Positions 19,741 through 30,259 of a DNA stretch of 64,000 nt are shown piece by piece. The position numbers and the translations under genes are program-made. The notes beneath the pieces are model-generated. The model saw only the letters and a list, made by a program, of their open reading frames with translations, ran no database searches and was not told the DNA's origin. Source of the DNA: Durusdinium trenchii (lineage: Eukaryota; Sar; Dinophyceae; Suessiales; Symbiodiniaceae); the NCBI GenBank assembly GCA_963970005.1, contig CAXAMN010003058.1:1-64000 (forward strand), in the 5' to 3' direction. Each line of letters opens with the position of its first letter. The stretch's first letter is position 1.

Positions 19741-20925
19741 ATGAAACTGCACAAGAATTTGGGACATCCCCCAAATCATGATCTAGTTCGAGTGTTGAAA
19801 CACGGTCAGGCCAGTGAACAAGCACTCAAGCTCGCCAAGGATTTTTCGTGTGATTTTTGCAAGAGTCAAAGTCGGCCGAGCATCCCACCAGTGGGACTTG
19901 ATGTGAAGCTTTTGCAGGGCTGGAAGACTAATCAAAAGATCAAAGCAGTTAACTTGGTTTACTATGCCAGTGGCTTTCAACGGGTGGTTCCATTTTTTTG
20001 AACAAGAAACCTCAGCAGTCATTCGACAACTGTATCAAGATCATTGGGTATCATGGTTAGGACCTCCCAGAGAACTCATTCTCGACCCTGCGCGTACCAA
20101 TCTGGGACCGTCGTTCGTCCCATAGCAGCAGGAGCACACTGGCAGCTGGGCACATGCACACATCAAGAATCAGATGCTCCAGGTACACGGTTTCTCACCT
20201 CATCAGTTCGTGTTTGGAAAGAACCCAAACATCCCTGACGATCATCCCAGCAACGAGTCCCATAACGGATGATGCTATCGCTCGAGCACAGTCCATGCGA
20301 ACCTCTGCTCGATTGGCCCTAATTCAGACGCAGGACGACCGTGCGCTTCGTGTGTCTCTATTGGCAAGACCCCGCACCACGGTTGAGTTTGTTCCTGGGG
20401 ACATGGGTGCATACTGGAGAAATCAAAAAATGGGTTCAGGTAGTCTTCAGACTGGAGGGAAATGGTGGGGAACTGCGATCGTCCTGGGTAAAGTGGGTCG
20501 AAATTATGTGTTGATGCATCGACGCCAATTGCAAGTCATCCGTTGTGCTCCAGAACAGGTTCGTGCCGCCACCACTGAAGAGAAGGTCACCCTTGGCACC
20601 CCTCAAGATGAATTGCGAGGAATCAAAGATATGATAGACCAGGGAAACATTAGAAGCCAACAGTTTCTGGAGCTTGTGGCCCAATCATATCCTCCCGAAG
20701 CTGAAGAAGTAAAGTCTCCGGAAGCCGAGCCTAGAATACAGGAACCTGCTGCTGTTCGAGCACCACCGGAGTCGACTGAAGACACTGCTCATCCACCGCC
20801 ACTGCAACTGGGGTCCAAGATGTCTGACGAGAACGACGCGACAGAGAAAGAGGCTCACCAAGAGCTCCAGGACAACCCAGAAGACCTTGCCAAACACAAA
20901 AGAGAAAGTCTTCCAATTCCAGAGA
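19735..20925 (+). pseudogene. Integrase region of element 1
   Basis: LHKNLGHPPNHDLVRVLKHG and FSCDFCKSQSRPSIPP give an HX3H...CX2C zinc-binding head (about 19745-19870) of the integrase. The catalytic core is damaged: GPPRELILDPARTNLGPSFV around 20060-20115 keeps an Asp-containing segment but stops follow. The C-terminal reading from about 20220 (ITDDAIARAQSMRTSARLAL, FVPGDMGAYWRNQKMGSGSL, KWWGTAIVLGKVGRNYVLMH) resembles the basic and SH3-like tail of copia integrases. Integrase inserts element cDNA into host DNA. The core is broken by several frame changes. Confidence 0.65.
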
Positions 20926-21001
20926 GATCGCAATATGGCCCAGTCCGACGGCGAGTCACGGGTAAAGATGGACCGCGTTCTCTCTGCGGCGTCCAGGTCC
21001 C

Positions 21002-22882
21002 ATGCAACATGATGAATTCGTAGAGATCATGAAAGAACTAGTTCCACCTCTAGTTGACCAGGCCATTGAATCTGCTTCACCAAGTCATGGTGAGAACAAG
21101 CGAGCACGATCCGAACTGGACTCAGCAGAGGCAGAAGAACCTGCTCCATCGAGACCCCGTCTCAGTGAAGCGTTGTCGGCCGAAGAGTGCTCTGACCTTT
21201 GTGAGCTCCTGAACAAGGCGCCATTCAACGTGTTCATGTCCGAGTATCTCAAAAAGAAAATGGAAAAGGAACTTCATCATAGCAATGACCCACCTGAACT
21301 TCAAGCCAAGATTGATGAAGGTAAGAAAACGGAATGGACTACTATCGTGAACAAAAACAACGCAGTAAGACTTCACTATGGCAGAAAAGCAGCTCAAATC
21401 AGGAAAGAACACGCCGATCGCTTCATTGGTAGCCGGTTCGTGCTGACTCGGAAGCCTTTGGAAGAAGGGGGTCATGTTGATCCAAATGATTGGTCCACAT
21501 TTCAGGTCAAAGGTCGTTGGTTGGTGTCTCCTGACACTCAAAGAGGAATGCTGAAGTCTCCCACCTTGAGTCAACTAGGTAGAATGACATTGATGCAAAT
21601 CATCAGTTCCATGAAGTGGGATCTCCAACTGGGAGACATTCGTGGAGCCTTTCTTGAAGCTGGACCAATAGATGAAAAAATCACATCCATGTATGCTCAT
21701 CAACCAGCTAGTCACTGGTAACATGTATGGCCAAAATGATGCACCAGCCACCTGGTTCAAAGAGTTCACGTCAGTGGTTCTCGCAAGTAGATGGACTCAG
21801 AGTACGTAAGTTGGACCCCTGCTTGTTTACCTTGAGAGATCCTTCATCACCGAATACACGCAATTATGGAGTTCATGTTGATGACACCGCTCTGGGAGGT
21901 GACCCACAAAGTCCAGTTTTCCAAGAAGCCTTGCGAAAACTCCGAAACAGGTTTCCTTACAGAAAGTGGAGAATCAATGAAGGTGAGTTCTGTGGAACTT
22001 GGTACAAACAGGATTCAAACAAAGCCATACACATGAGCATGCAATCATTCGCTGAAAAGATACGATCAATAAAAGTTCCTAGAGGTAGCAATCCCGAGGA
22101 TCTGTTGAATCCCGGACAAATAAAGGTACTTCGTGCAGTCAATGGAAGTCTGAACTGGTTGTCATCCCAGTCAAGACCTGATCTTAGGGTTCAAACAAGC
22201 TTAAGCCAACGATCTTTTCCGCGTCCAACCATTCGGTACTATCACGCCATCCGTCATGCTCGACAAGAAAGTCAAATGGGTATCACCTTTGAGAGTATAG
22301 CCCCAGAAGACTTGACTCTTGTTTGTCATTCTGATTCGGCTTTTGCAAATGTTGGATCGCACACACAAGCAGGGTATGTCATTGCATTCACACACAAGAG
22401 ACTACAAGATGGCATAGAAACGGAATGGACTCCAGCGTTTTGGAAAAGCTATAAGATGTCTCGGGCAGTGAGTAGCACCTTGGCGCCAGGCAATGTCCAC
22501 AGCTACAGGAACGGTGGAATGGCTCTCGCTGCTTTTGTCCGACATGTTAGATGGAACACTGGACGTTTGTGACTGCCGCCAGAGATTGAGAAATAGATCT
22601 CCGATCTTGATCACTGATTGCAAGAGCCTCTATGATCATCTTCATTCCCCCTCATTTCCAACATCCATAGATGATTGTCGAACCAGCATTGATGTGGTAA
22701 TCATCCAAGAGAGCGTTCGTTTGATGCATGCACATGTTCGCTGGGTTCCTACCGACCGCATGGTCGCCGATGGGTTAACTAAGGATAGTGGTGGTCCCAT
22801 AGATCTAATGCGCGCTTGTATCAAGAGAGCCTCATACCAGATAAGCCCCGAGGACACCGTGTTGGAATATCAGGCTCTATAA
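21002..22882 (+). pseudogene. Reverse transcriptase and RNase H of element 1
   Basis: The RT begins with an acidic linker and FIGSRFVLTRKPLEEGGHVD, VKGRWLVSPDT and SPTLSQLGRMTLMQIISSMK, WDLQLGDIRGAFLEAG, which holds the first catalytic Asp block. A stop after the QPASHW segment and a short frame change separate it from the second half, where LRVRKLDPCLFTL and YGVHVDDTALGG carry the RT active-site HVDD (family YVDD). Connection and RNase H follow: LTLVCHSDSAFANVGSHTQA (first RNase H Asp), a frame change near 22500, ILITDCKSLYDHL, and RWVPTDRMVADGLTK at the end. The frame ends at 22882. All three catalytic blocks are readable, but no continuous protein is possible. Confidence 0.8.
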
Positions 22883-22938
22883 CGTGACCGGCGTATGCAA
22901 AATAGATCCTCTAAGGTCCCTAATTAGTTAGGTCGGCT

Positions 22939-23465
22939 TTGAATGCACTTGTTGTCAAGTGCCTGCCGGGTAGTGACTTGAATGTGATTGATGGGTCAAT
23001 CCATGTGTCCAGCCGGCAAAATGTCTGGCTACTCCGAAGAGCAATGCTTTCACCTCCTTCGAAAACCCCGGGCAGCATGACGGATGCTTCAAAGAGGCGC
23101 TCAGACGATGCCGCACCCTCAACGGCTCCATGCCTGAAGCAACGCCCTCTCGCTCCGCAGGCGAGTGGAAAACACAGTGATGATCGCTTCCCACCTGGCA
23201 TCTCCTCTCTCACTGAGAGGGGAAAGACAGTGCTGCGATATGGTAAATTCGCAAAGGCTGATCTCACATATATGCTGAAATGGCCGATGATTTGTCAAAG
23301 GAAAAGAGCTCATACTGCGCTTGGACTAAGTCCCAGAAGGACAGGGCAAATCTACATGCGCAGCTTCGTGATTTTGGCAGTTACCTGAATGCTCGCTCAG
23401 GAGACAGCGAGTCAGGTGTGATTTGCTATCCTGGCAGCACCCTTCCCCGGCAGATGCGGGGATGA
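22939..23465 (+). pseudogene. Extra ORF between RNase H and 3' LTR of element 1
   Basis: Downstream of pol, a reading in one frame contains SMTDASKRRSDDAAPSTAPC, GISSLTERGKTVLRYGKFAK and ADLTY; near 23275 it must switch frame to continue EMADDLSKEKSSYCAWTKSQ and AQLRDFGSYLNARSG, ending at 23465. A Gly-Lys-(Phe/Tyr)...Thr-Tyr-x-Glu-Met...Tyr-Cys-x-Trp pattern followed by a Phe-Gly-x-Tyr-Leu end looks like a small folded domain; it recalls a motif I have seen repeated in dinoflagellate proteins, but I cannot name a family. Element 2 has nothing in this place, since its pol ends 13 bp before the LTR. This may be an accessory gene or a captured host fragment. Confidence 0.45.
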
Positions 23466-23583
23466 AGGAGTTGAGAAAGCCTTCGGCAGCAGCACATCCA
23501 TGTGCCAGCGTGTGTTCGTTTGTATGCTTCACTATAAGCCTGAGAAGGGCAGAGCTTGCTGGCAAAGGAAAGATTTTAAGCAG

Positions 23584-23683
23584 TGTCAAAGCAGCCGAAG
23601 CCACCATGCATTCATACCGCGGGGAAACTTGCTCGAGGAAAAAGGAGCCCGCGCGACCTTCAGGAGAAGGGTGTTTTTCCGCA
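23584..23683 (+). repeat. 3' LTR of element 1 (100 bp)
   Basis: Matches the 5' LTR over exactly 100 bp with about eight substitutions and no indels by eye. A short purine-rich word (AAAGGAAAGA, near 23563) about ten bases upstream is a weak candidate polypurine tract. Confidence 0.9.
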
Positions 23684-23689
23684 AAATAT

Positions 23690-23975
23690 ATAACGTATAA
23701 TATATAATATATATATATGTGCGACGGCATTTTTTGGTACTTAGCTCAAATACACTATCTCTTACGTGGGGGCCCTATCTCGTTTAGACTACTTAAGCAG
23801 GAGCTCATGTCACAGCATCTCGTTCAGACTACTTTTGTAGCAGGTCACACTATCCCGTTCAGACTACTTTAGTGACATCAAGCAAGTATCTCGTTTATGT
23901 GGGTGCCCTATCTCGTTCACAAGCGAATACTGATGATAGACAAACAAATAGAGCGCGCCGTAGACTACTTTAGTA
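23690..23975. repeat. Degenerate TATCTCGTTCAGACTACTTT repeat
   Basis: After a short (AT)n stretch, five to six imperfect copies of TATCTCGTT(C/T)AGACTACTT, separated by 20-30 bp with GTGGG(G/T)GCCC in two of them, follow the 3' LTR. No gene is seen. Confidence 0.65.
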
Positions 23976-24900
23976 AAGCCTAAATAAAAGTGGTTGCTCA
24001 TATAGTGTGTTCAAATGTTTGCAGCAGTTTTGCCGCGTCACCCACTGGAATGGAAGAAAGGATGTCAAAAAAACAGGCAACTTCTTTGGCCACTGAGGTG
24101 CAGTTAGCGCGGGAAACTGTTCTACCTCAAGTGAACGTGGCCACAGCTGAAGAGCTGGCTAGCATTGGGTTCAAGAGTGGGCAGTCCACAAGATCAGTAT
24201 GCTCACTTTTGCTCACTGCGCACTCTGCACCAACAGCTCTGCTCTCGTTTCCACCTGTCACAAGTGTGTTGAGCATAGGGACTCATCTGCTCAGAGGCAA
24301 TCTAGTTTGTGAGGGCCTCGTATCAGATGCTCTTGGGTAGGTGGCCCATGATTCAGGGTGGTTCCAAATGCCACATGCCGGATATGCTCCCGTTCCTGTG
24401 TTTGGTCCCTGCAGCCTGCACTTCCAAGCATGAACAAAAACCGCAGATCTGTTCCAAGAACACTTTGAGGTACGCGCCACGCGCATTCCATGCAGCCACA
24501 TTCCGACTACATCTTCTTTCCCTCAAACACGCTTTCACTGTTTCCGTCTGCGTTCGGGAGGCGCTCGAGCGGCCGTGCGTCCACTGGTGAGGGCGTGGGG
24601 TTTGAAACCAGAGTGGTTGAGGAAGAGTGATGGGAAAGCAGCACCTGAGAGCATCTCAGGATCGCTGGTTTTCAATGTTGTCTCACCGGATTGTGATTGT
24701 CCACGTCAGCACCGCCGCTACACGATGTAGGTCGCGCAACATTTGGATACTGAAGACTGATGGAAACGCGTACTGAAACCATCATGAACGCTACGATCGC
24801 CTTGCTTTCGCACAACTTCAGGTTGCTGATTGGCATTCTGCTCAAGAATGTTAAGGGTTGAGTTCCGGCTTGTGATTTGGCAATGTTTGGCCGTTTGGTT
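23976..24900. other. Unassigned stretch, weak coding candidate
   Basis: A plus-strand reading from 24050 to 24340 (MEERMSKKQATSLATEVQLA, VATAEELASIGFKSGQSTRS) has a plausible composition and could be an exon, but there is no domain, partner or splice evidence. The rest shows nothing. Confidence 0.25.
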
Positions 24901-24904
24901 TCTC

Positions 24905-24954
24905 TTCTTCAAGGAAGCTCCGCCGCCTTTGGGCAGGGGAGCTTCCTTGAAGAA
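24905..24954. repeat. Perfect 17-bp inverted repeat (hairpin)
   Basis: TTCTTCAAGGAAGCTCC (24905-24921) is followed by a 16-base loop and its exact reverse complement GGAGCTTCCTTGAAGAA (24938-24954). No T-run follows and no gene ends here, so a terminator is not supported; it may be the end of a small palindromic element. Confidence 0.8.
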
Positions 24955-25419
24955 TCGTGAGTTATCCTCTGCCCAGTAGCTAGTACAGTAGTATCTAGCA
25001 GCTTGCTTAAGCTACTAATGGCTACCTCTTATGGATTTTACGGCCTACCCCCCAAAAAAATATAAAGTACCGCGTGATTTCGTGAGAGCTTTCTACCAGG
25101 AAGCTCGTCTCGATCACAGGCTCAGAGAAAAATGACACTCGGATAGTTTTCTGAGTTTGGAGAGTTCGCACAATTCTTGGATATTTTTGGCAAATGCATC
25201 AAGTTCGCTCAATCAACAAACGCACTTATGTAACTTATTGTGATACCTGAGAAGCTGCAAAACGAAAGCCAGCGTTGTTTGTCCACGAGCACGTTGTTGG
25301 TATATTTGGTCTTAAACATAGAACACCATTGGACATTCGATAGGCATCCCATATTTGTTTGTTAACTATCCTTTTGCCAGCCCCGGGCCTTGCGCTTGAA
25401 GAGAGATAATCAAAAAGCG

Positions 25420-26400
25420 GTAGCTACCCTGGGTCCGCGCGCGCGCATGCGCCTTGCTGGCTCTCGGTCTGCCCTAGGTTTAGGCGCGCGCGCGGACCCA
25501 AGGTAGCTACAAAGGCAGTTGCCAGATATAGCCTATAGCACTTCAATTTCCCTTTCCGTCAACCGCTAACATGACAAACGTGCAGCAATCCACGTACCCA
25601 GGGTAGCTACAATTCAGTGACCAGGTACAGCACTTCAAGTTCCCTTTCCGTCAACCGCTCGATAACCTTTACACACGCACAGCAACCCACAGCTTTGAAG
25701 TCTCATTCGTGCTTTGAACTTATATATAGGTGTTTAAGAAGTATAACAACATAGCATTCTGCGGACCCAGGGTAGCTACAATTCTGTTGCCAGGTATCGC
25801 ACTTCAATTTCCCTACCCTGGGTCCGCGCGCGCGCGCGCGCCGCAGACCCAGGGCAGCTTTAAGGCAGGTATACCCAGGGTAGCCACAATTCAGTTGCCA
25901 AGTTTAGCACTTCAAGCATCCGAAGACAATTGCATTTCTGAAAATCACAAAACAGCACCTCCAAAACCTTGCTTCCGTGCACCCCTACACACCACCTACT
26001 TTCGAGTGTGCTTTCTCAGGCCACACCCCAGAAACCCCCTTCTTCCTCAGCTGGCGCCTTGCCAGGTATAGATACCCAGGGTAGCTACAATTCAGTGAAC
26101 AGGTATAGTACTTCAAGTTCCCTTTCCGTCAGCCGCTCGATAACCTTTACACACGCACAGCAATCCACAGCTTTGAAGTCTCATTCGTGCTTTGAACCTA
26201 TATAGGTGTGTAAGAGGTATAGCAACATAGCATTTATACAGACCCAGGGTAGCTACAATTCTGTTCCCAGGCGCGGACCCAAGGTGGGTTGCTGTGCGCG
26301 TGTAAAGGTTATCGAGCGGTTGACGGAAAGGGAACTTGAAGTACTCTACCTGGTAACTGAATTGTAGCTACCCTGGGTGTCTATACCTGGCAAGGCGCCA
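25420..26400. repeat. Cluster of CCCAGGGTAGCTAC palindromic repeats
   Basis: The border word (A)CCCAGGGTAGCTACAATTC or its variants occurs near 25490, 25599, 25769, 25849, 25875, 26078 and 26245, and reversed (GTAGCTACCCTGGGT) near 25428, 25813 and 26365. Between copies run shared bodies: TTGCCAGGTAT, GCACTTCAA(G/T)TTCCCTTTC, CGTCAACCGCTCGATAACC, ACACACGCACAGCAA and CTTTGAAGTCTCATTCGTGC. At 25428-25504 two border words face each other with GCGCGCGC runs to make a hairpin of about 28 bp. Nested and inverted copies suggest repeated insertion into itself. No coding capacity is visible. Confidence 0.85.
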
Positions 26401-27660
26401 GCTACAGCTTACCATTCAGATGATGCAAATGATGCAAACTGCATTTCTTGCATCACCACCCCCTCTAAAATCTCAAAAAATCACCTCCAACACAAACTCA
26501 AAAACCGTACTTCCGCACACCCCTCTCCACCACCTAATTTCGAGTTTACGTAGTGCTTTCTCGGGCCACCCCCCAGACCCCCTATACTCACTTCGTTCGC
26601 CAAACACAACTCAGCTGGCGCCTTCTACGAAGGCTGGCTTTCGTAACAAACGTCCCCAAACTTAACTACAGAGCTATCACCAATTCTGGAGGGATCTCCA
26701 AACACACTTGCTGAAGAATTCTGGAAGTTCACAAGTGTTGATCCAGAATCCAAGAAAATTCATGACCCTGAAGAATCTTATGAACGAATCTCTGAGTTTG
26801 GAGAATCCTCACTTCGCTCCTTTTTCGCTGAGCTTTATCGATTCATGACTCCCGGTCACTGGTCACTGGTCTTCATTCGGTCTTCATGCCGTCGCATAAA
26901 TCAAGACCAGCAGAACTGAGGAATTCTCAAGTCCTTCTCTTCGTTTCACCTCAACACTTTTCAATTCATGTTTAAACTTGCATGTTTAACTGCTTTGTTA
27001 ATTGAAGTTTTAACACTACAAGCGCCTCTTCAGTCATCATAGACCAGGCAAAACATGGTCAAACAAGCTAGCTAGTAGCTTGATGTGGCTTATTGGTTCA
27101 GCAATGTAGTGCGAAGCGGTGTCTATCCCATAGGGGGAATGATCCGGATCATCCTCTATGGTTGACATTGGGACATCCCAAACGCAATCTGTGTCTCGTC
27201 AGAAGCTCAGATCCACCTGACACCTTGCAGCCATGGTCTTTGCAGTCTCATTTCCAACTCTCCAGGAAGGAAATGGGCTGAGGCTACACAACGAGAGCGG
27301 GATCTCCTGCGCCAAGATTCGATTCAATATGCCAGACTGTGCCGGGCGCTGGAATATGTGCTCACTTGTGCTCTTTCGCTGGCTATCCCCCAATCCAGCC
27401 CATGTTCCATCCGCCAGCTGGGTCCTTCCCCAGCCGTTCGAGGAGCAAAGCTCTCCATCACGAATCCTGCAAATTCTGTCATTCATACATAACTGACCGC
27501 TGGGTTCAGTGTGGTCACGGGCAAGTCGCGGGAACTAGGGAGAGAAACCTGGGAAGACAAGAACAGCTACTCCACGTTGCACAACGCTCCTGTTGTTGTT
27601 CGCCGATGCCTCCATCGCCCCTAGCTACACACAGGACACCAGCTAGGCAAACTACACATG
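26401..27660. other. No confident gene
   Basis: 26650-26900 reads like decayed coding or repetitive DNA without a stable frame. A minus-strand reading from 27486 to 27199 (CSSNGWGRTQLADGTWAGLG, HIFQRPAQSGILNRILAQEI) might be an exon near the 3' side of the phosphatase gene, but no link can be shown. Confidence 0.3.
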
Positions 27661-27664
27661 AACA

Positions 27665-30259
27665 TCATTCCACATCAGCATTCTCTAGTTCAACCTCACG
27701 GGTCTTCATGTCATTCTCCAAAGTCTCTTCGTCAGTGCCACGAAGCTCATTGTAAACCTGCTGCGTGATGTGGTCTTTCTTCATGCTCTTGCAAATCTCA
27801 ACGTTCTCACCATGGATCAAAGCCTCTCCTTGCAAATCAATGAATTTTCGGGCCTCAAACTCTTGGTTCACTGCAGTGCTCAGGACCTTGCGCACCCTTT
27901 CCTTGAAGGAGTCTGTCTCCCTCTGGCTCAAGGTGCACGAGGTGTTGCCATGATGCAAACGCTTGCGATTCTACTGCATGAAGCTTTCAAGGGTCCGTGA
28001 TCCACTTTCCAAGAGACTCCGGTGGTATGATTGCCCCTGTGAAGTTCGCGGCTAATGCACGTGTCTCACGTCCGGACATCTCCTCACTCACTGCACTGCC
28101 GTCCGTGGAGGTGGCCAACACAAAGGCACCCTTGTTGCCTTGACCACGCGTTGAATAGAGCCATGGAGGGCCAGACCAGAGCCCTCGGCAAAAAACACCT
28201 ATGTAGTCCGCAGCCGAGAAGACTGTCATCACAAAATACCCATCATCAGAACTCTGGACTCTGGAGCCATCCTCCACTTGCTCATGACCAGGGAAAATGC
28301 CTTTCAGTTCATTGGATTGCAGGGGTGCCTTCGCCTTGTCCATACCAAACTGGTGATATTCACTGCCCCTCTCGGACTCAATGAAGCCATTGCCGGTGTG
28401 TGGATCCGCCCAAACTGTAGTGGACCCAACCTTTCGGTCAAGGCAGCCACCAAACCGTCCAGCTTTTCCCGTGCATGCGTTCACGAACTCCGGGCTGATG
28501 CCCCCATGCATGGCCATGAGCCTCCCAGGTGCCACAGCGACATAGCACCTCCTCTTTGAAACCAATAGTGCCACCAAAGTTCTGGCGATTCATGGTTGCC
28601 TTGCAAAAGAATGACACCTTGAGGGCACAGTGCCTTCAGGGCAATTTTCAAGCAAGCTCATGGATGCGCTAGCTACGTGAGCAGAAATCTAAACTTGGAT
28701 GTCGCAGTTTACTAAACTACAAGCAGCCGTCTGCCAAGACCTGACAGTGATGAGCGCAACAAAGAAAGAAGCAGTGGGGGATCGGTCAGACCGTAGCGAT
28801 GCACTTGTTCCTAGTAGCGTCCTTGCTCCTAGTAGTGATGCCAGGAGCCCCTAGTAGCGTCCTTGTTACTACTAGTAAGGCACTTGTTAGTAGCAGCGGA
28901 TTCTCTCTAAGGATTTGCTCGGGTTCATTGTCAAAGATTCCCTTGCAGGAGCGCCTTCTCACAAAACACAAGCAGTCACCACCGGCAAACCTGCAGATCC
29001 TGGAAAAACTGGTGGTCAAGAGGGCAATTGTCTTTGCAAGTAAGGTTTCTGATATTCATGCACCTAACGCATCATTCAACACAGCTTATCTTGCAGTTGT
29101 AGGTGAAGTGTAGTCACTTGCGGGTCCTCCTTCACAAACACTGCGCTACAACCAATTGCTTCTAAGCCAACATATGACCTAACAATATCTAACAATATCT
29201 GAACAATATCTGATACAAGACCAGTGACATCTTGGAAATGCTGGCCTTGTAGGCCAACAGAAGCAACAGCAGTTCAAGATAGTTCAAGTCCTCTTTCACC
29301 TCGATCCACATAGTCACCTAGAAAGACGTACTGGATGCGCGGATCGCGGAGGAGCAAGGATGATCCATCTAGGGGATTAAGACCCTGGCCCGTGTAAGTC
29401 TCCATGATGCGCACCAAGTAAGCAATGAGGTTGAAGAGCTGCCCGTGAAGATCTCCGATGATTACGAGGTATTGAACCTCTTTGGGGATCTCACGGCTGT
29501 AGCCATGCCCTTCAGCACTTTGAAACTCGGGCATGAGAACCTCTTCCGTCACTTTTGACAGAAATCTTGTCACTTTCCATTTCTCCAATATCGGTAGATT
29601 CCGATACATGCCATTCATAAGTTTCAGGGCATCATGTTCCAGTGGCTGGACAAAGTTCATAGCAGTTTCTTGCAATCTAACCTCCTTCAGTTCACAAGAC
29701 TTGCTTCCACTTGACCTCCAAACCTGGGCCTTTTGCGCCTCTTTGGAGTGGAGGACTGTGCAGGTCTCCACACACATAGAGTTTCCTCAGACACACCGGT
29801 CACCTGGCCTTTCCGGTCTCTTGGAATTGCCACTGTCCTTTCCATTGCGCCTTAAGCTCATAGCTTTGTCCATTGCACTTGCTAATGCAGCAGCGGTCTT
29901 GACAAATGCCTTTTTCTTCCTTTGGATGCCGGCAATACTGCAGTCCCCGCCCACTTTTTTCGCCAGACTTTGACAGTTTTGGGTTCCTCATTGAATTGGA
30001 CCGTGCAGGTCTCCTCACACATCTTTTCACCATACATATTATTGAAAGGCTGATTCTCTTTCACCTGACAATCCTGGTATCGAATCTTCTCCCCAATGTC
30101 TCCATTGAGGGTATAGGTTTGGTCACTGCACTTGGCACTGCGACACTTGGAAAAAACACGGTCATGGTGTCGCAAACCGTCCTGAGTCCCGCGCATGGCA
30201 ATAACCTTCAGGGGCAACATGAAAATAAGTATCGGTGCCCAAGCCATCATCGCAGCCAT
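27665..30259 (-). pseudogene. PPP-family Ser/Thr phosphatase gene, secreted type, frames broken
   Basis: Read right to left: an ATG at 30259 opens MAAMMAWAPILIFMLPLKVI, a likely signal peptide. Two Cys-rich repeats follow, each with a KC(S/N)xQ(T/S)Y.L start and an M(C)xETCTV...VWR end (about 30170-29960 and 29860-29700). The phosphatase domain then shows VIIGDLHGQLFNLIAYL and YVFLGDYVDRG (29274-29480), LELLLLLLAYKA in a new frame, an intron of about 0.6 kb, GNHE (28589-28600), HGGIS (28494-28508), VWADP, GHE and FSAADY (FSAPNY in the family). These are the metal and catalytic marks of PP1/PP2A enzymes. Only about 27 codons separate GNHE from HGG, where the family has about 46. A 10-bp tandem duplication at 29271-29288 shifts the frame. 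A further possible C-terminal stretch ends at 27665. Decay or assembly indels are both possible. Confidence 0.65.
28797..28905. repeat. Dispersed CTAGTAG / TTACTACTAGTAAGGCAC repeat, copy 1
   Basis: Tandem-like words CCTAGTAG(C/T)G(A/T), GTCCTTGTTACTACTAGTAA and GGCACTTGTTAGTAGCAGCG, inside an intron of the phosphatase gene. Related clusters are at 32675-32767 and 47505-47592. The core ACTACTAGTA is partly palindromic. Confidence 0.75.

Larger units (their letters stand above)
16732..23683 (+). mobile_element. LTR element 1, Ty1/copia-like, decayed
   Basis: A complete insertion of 6,952 bp. Two 100-bp LTRs (16732-16831 and 23584-23683) begin TGTC and end CCGCA, and I count about eight mismatches between them. 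The flanks carry the same 5 bp, AAATA (16727-16731 and 23684-23688), as a target-site duplication, though both flanks are AT-rich. A primer-binding site follows the 5' LTR. Inside, in order: Gag with zinc knuckle, protease, a methyltransferase-like PPC...FEH domain, integrase zinc-binding region, a decayed integrase core, RT, RNase H and an additional ORF. Integrase before RT defines the copia order. Many frame changes and stops make it non-autonomous today, and the LTR divergence says the insertion is not recent. Confidence 0.9.

Noticed and set aside
16732..23683. Gypsy-type element
   Set aside because: The integrase zinc head lies before RT in both LTR elements, which is the copia order.
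24905..24954. Rho-independent terminator
   Set aside because: There is no T-run after the stem, no gene ends here, and the organism is eukaryotic.
27987..28577. Separate small phosphatase gene starting at the Met near 28577
   Set aside because: GNHE just upstream and GDLHG/GDYVDRG further upstream on the same strand show that this is the C-terminal half of one PPP domain.
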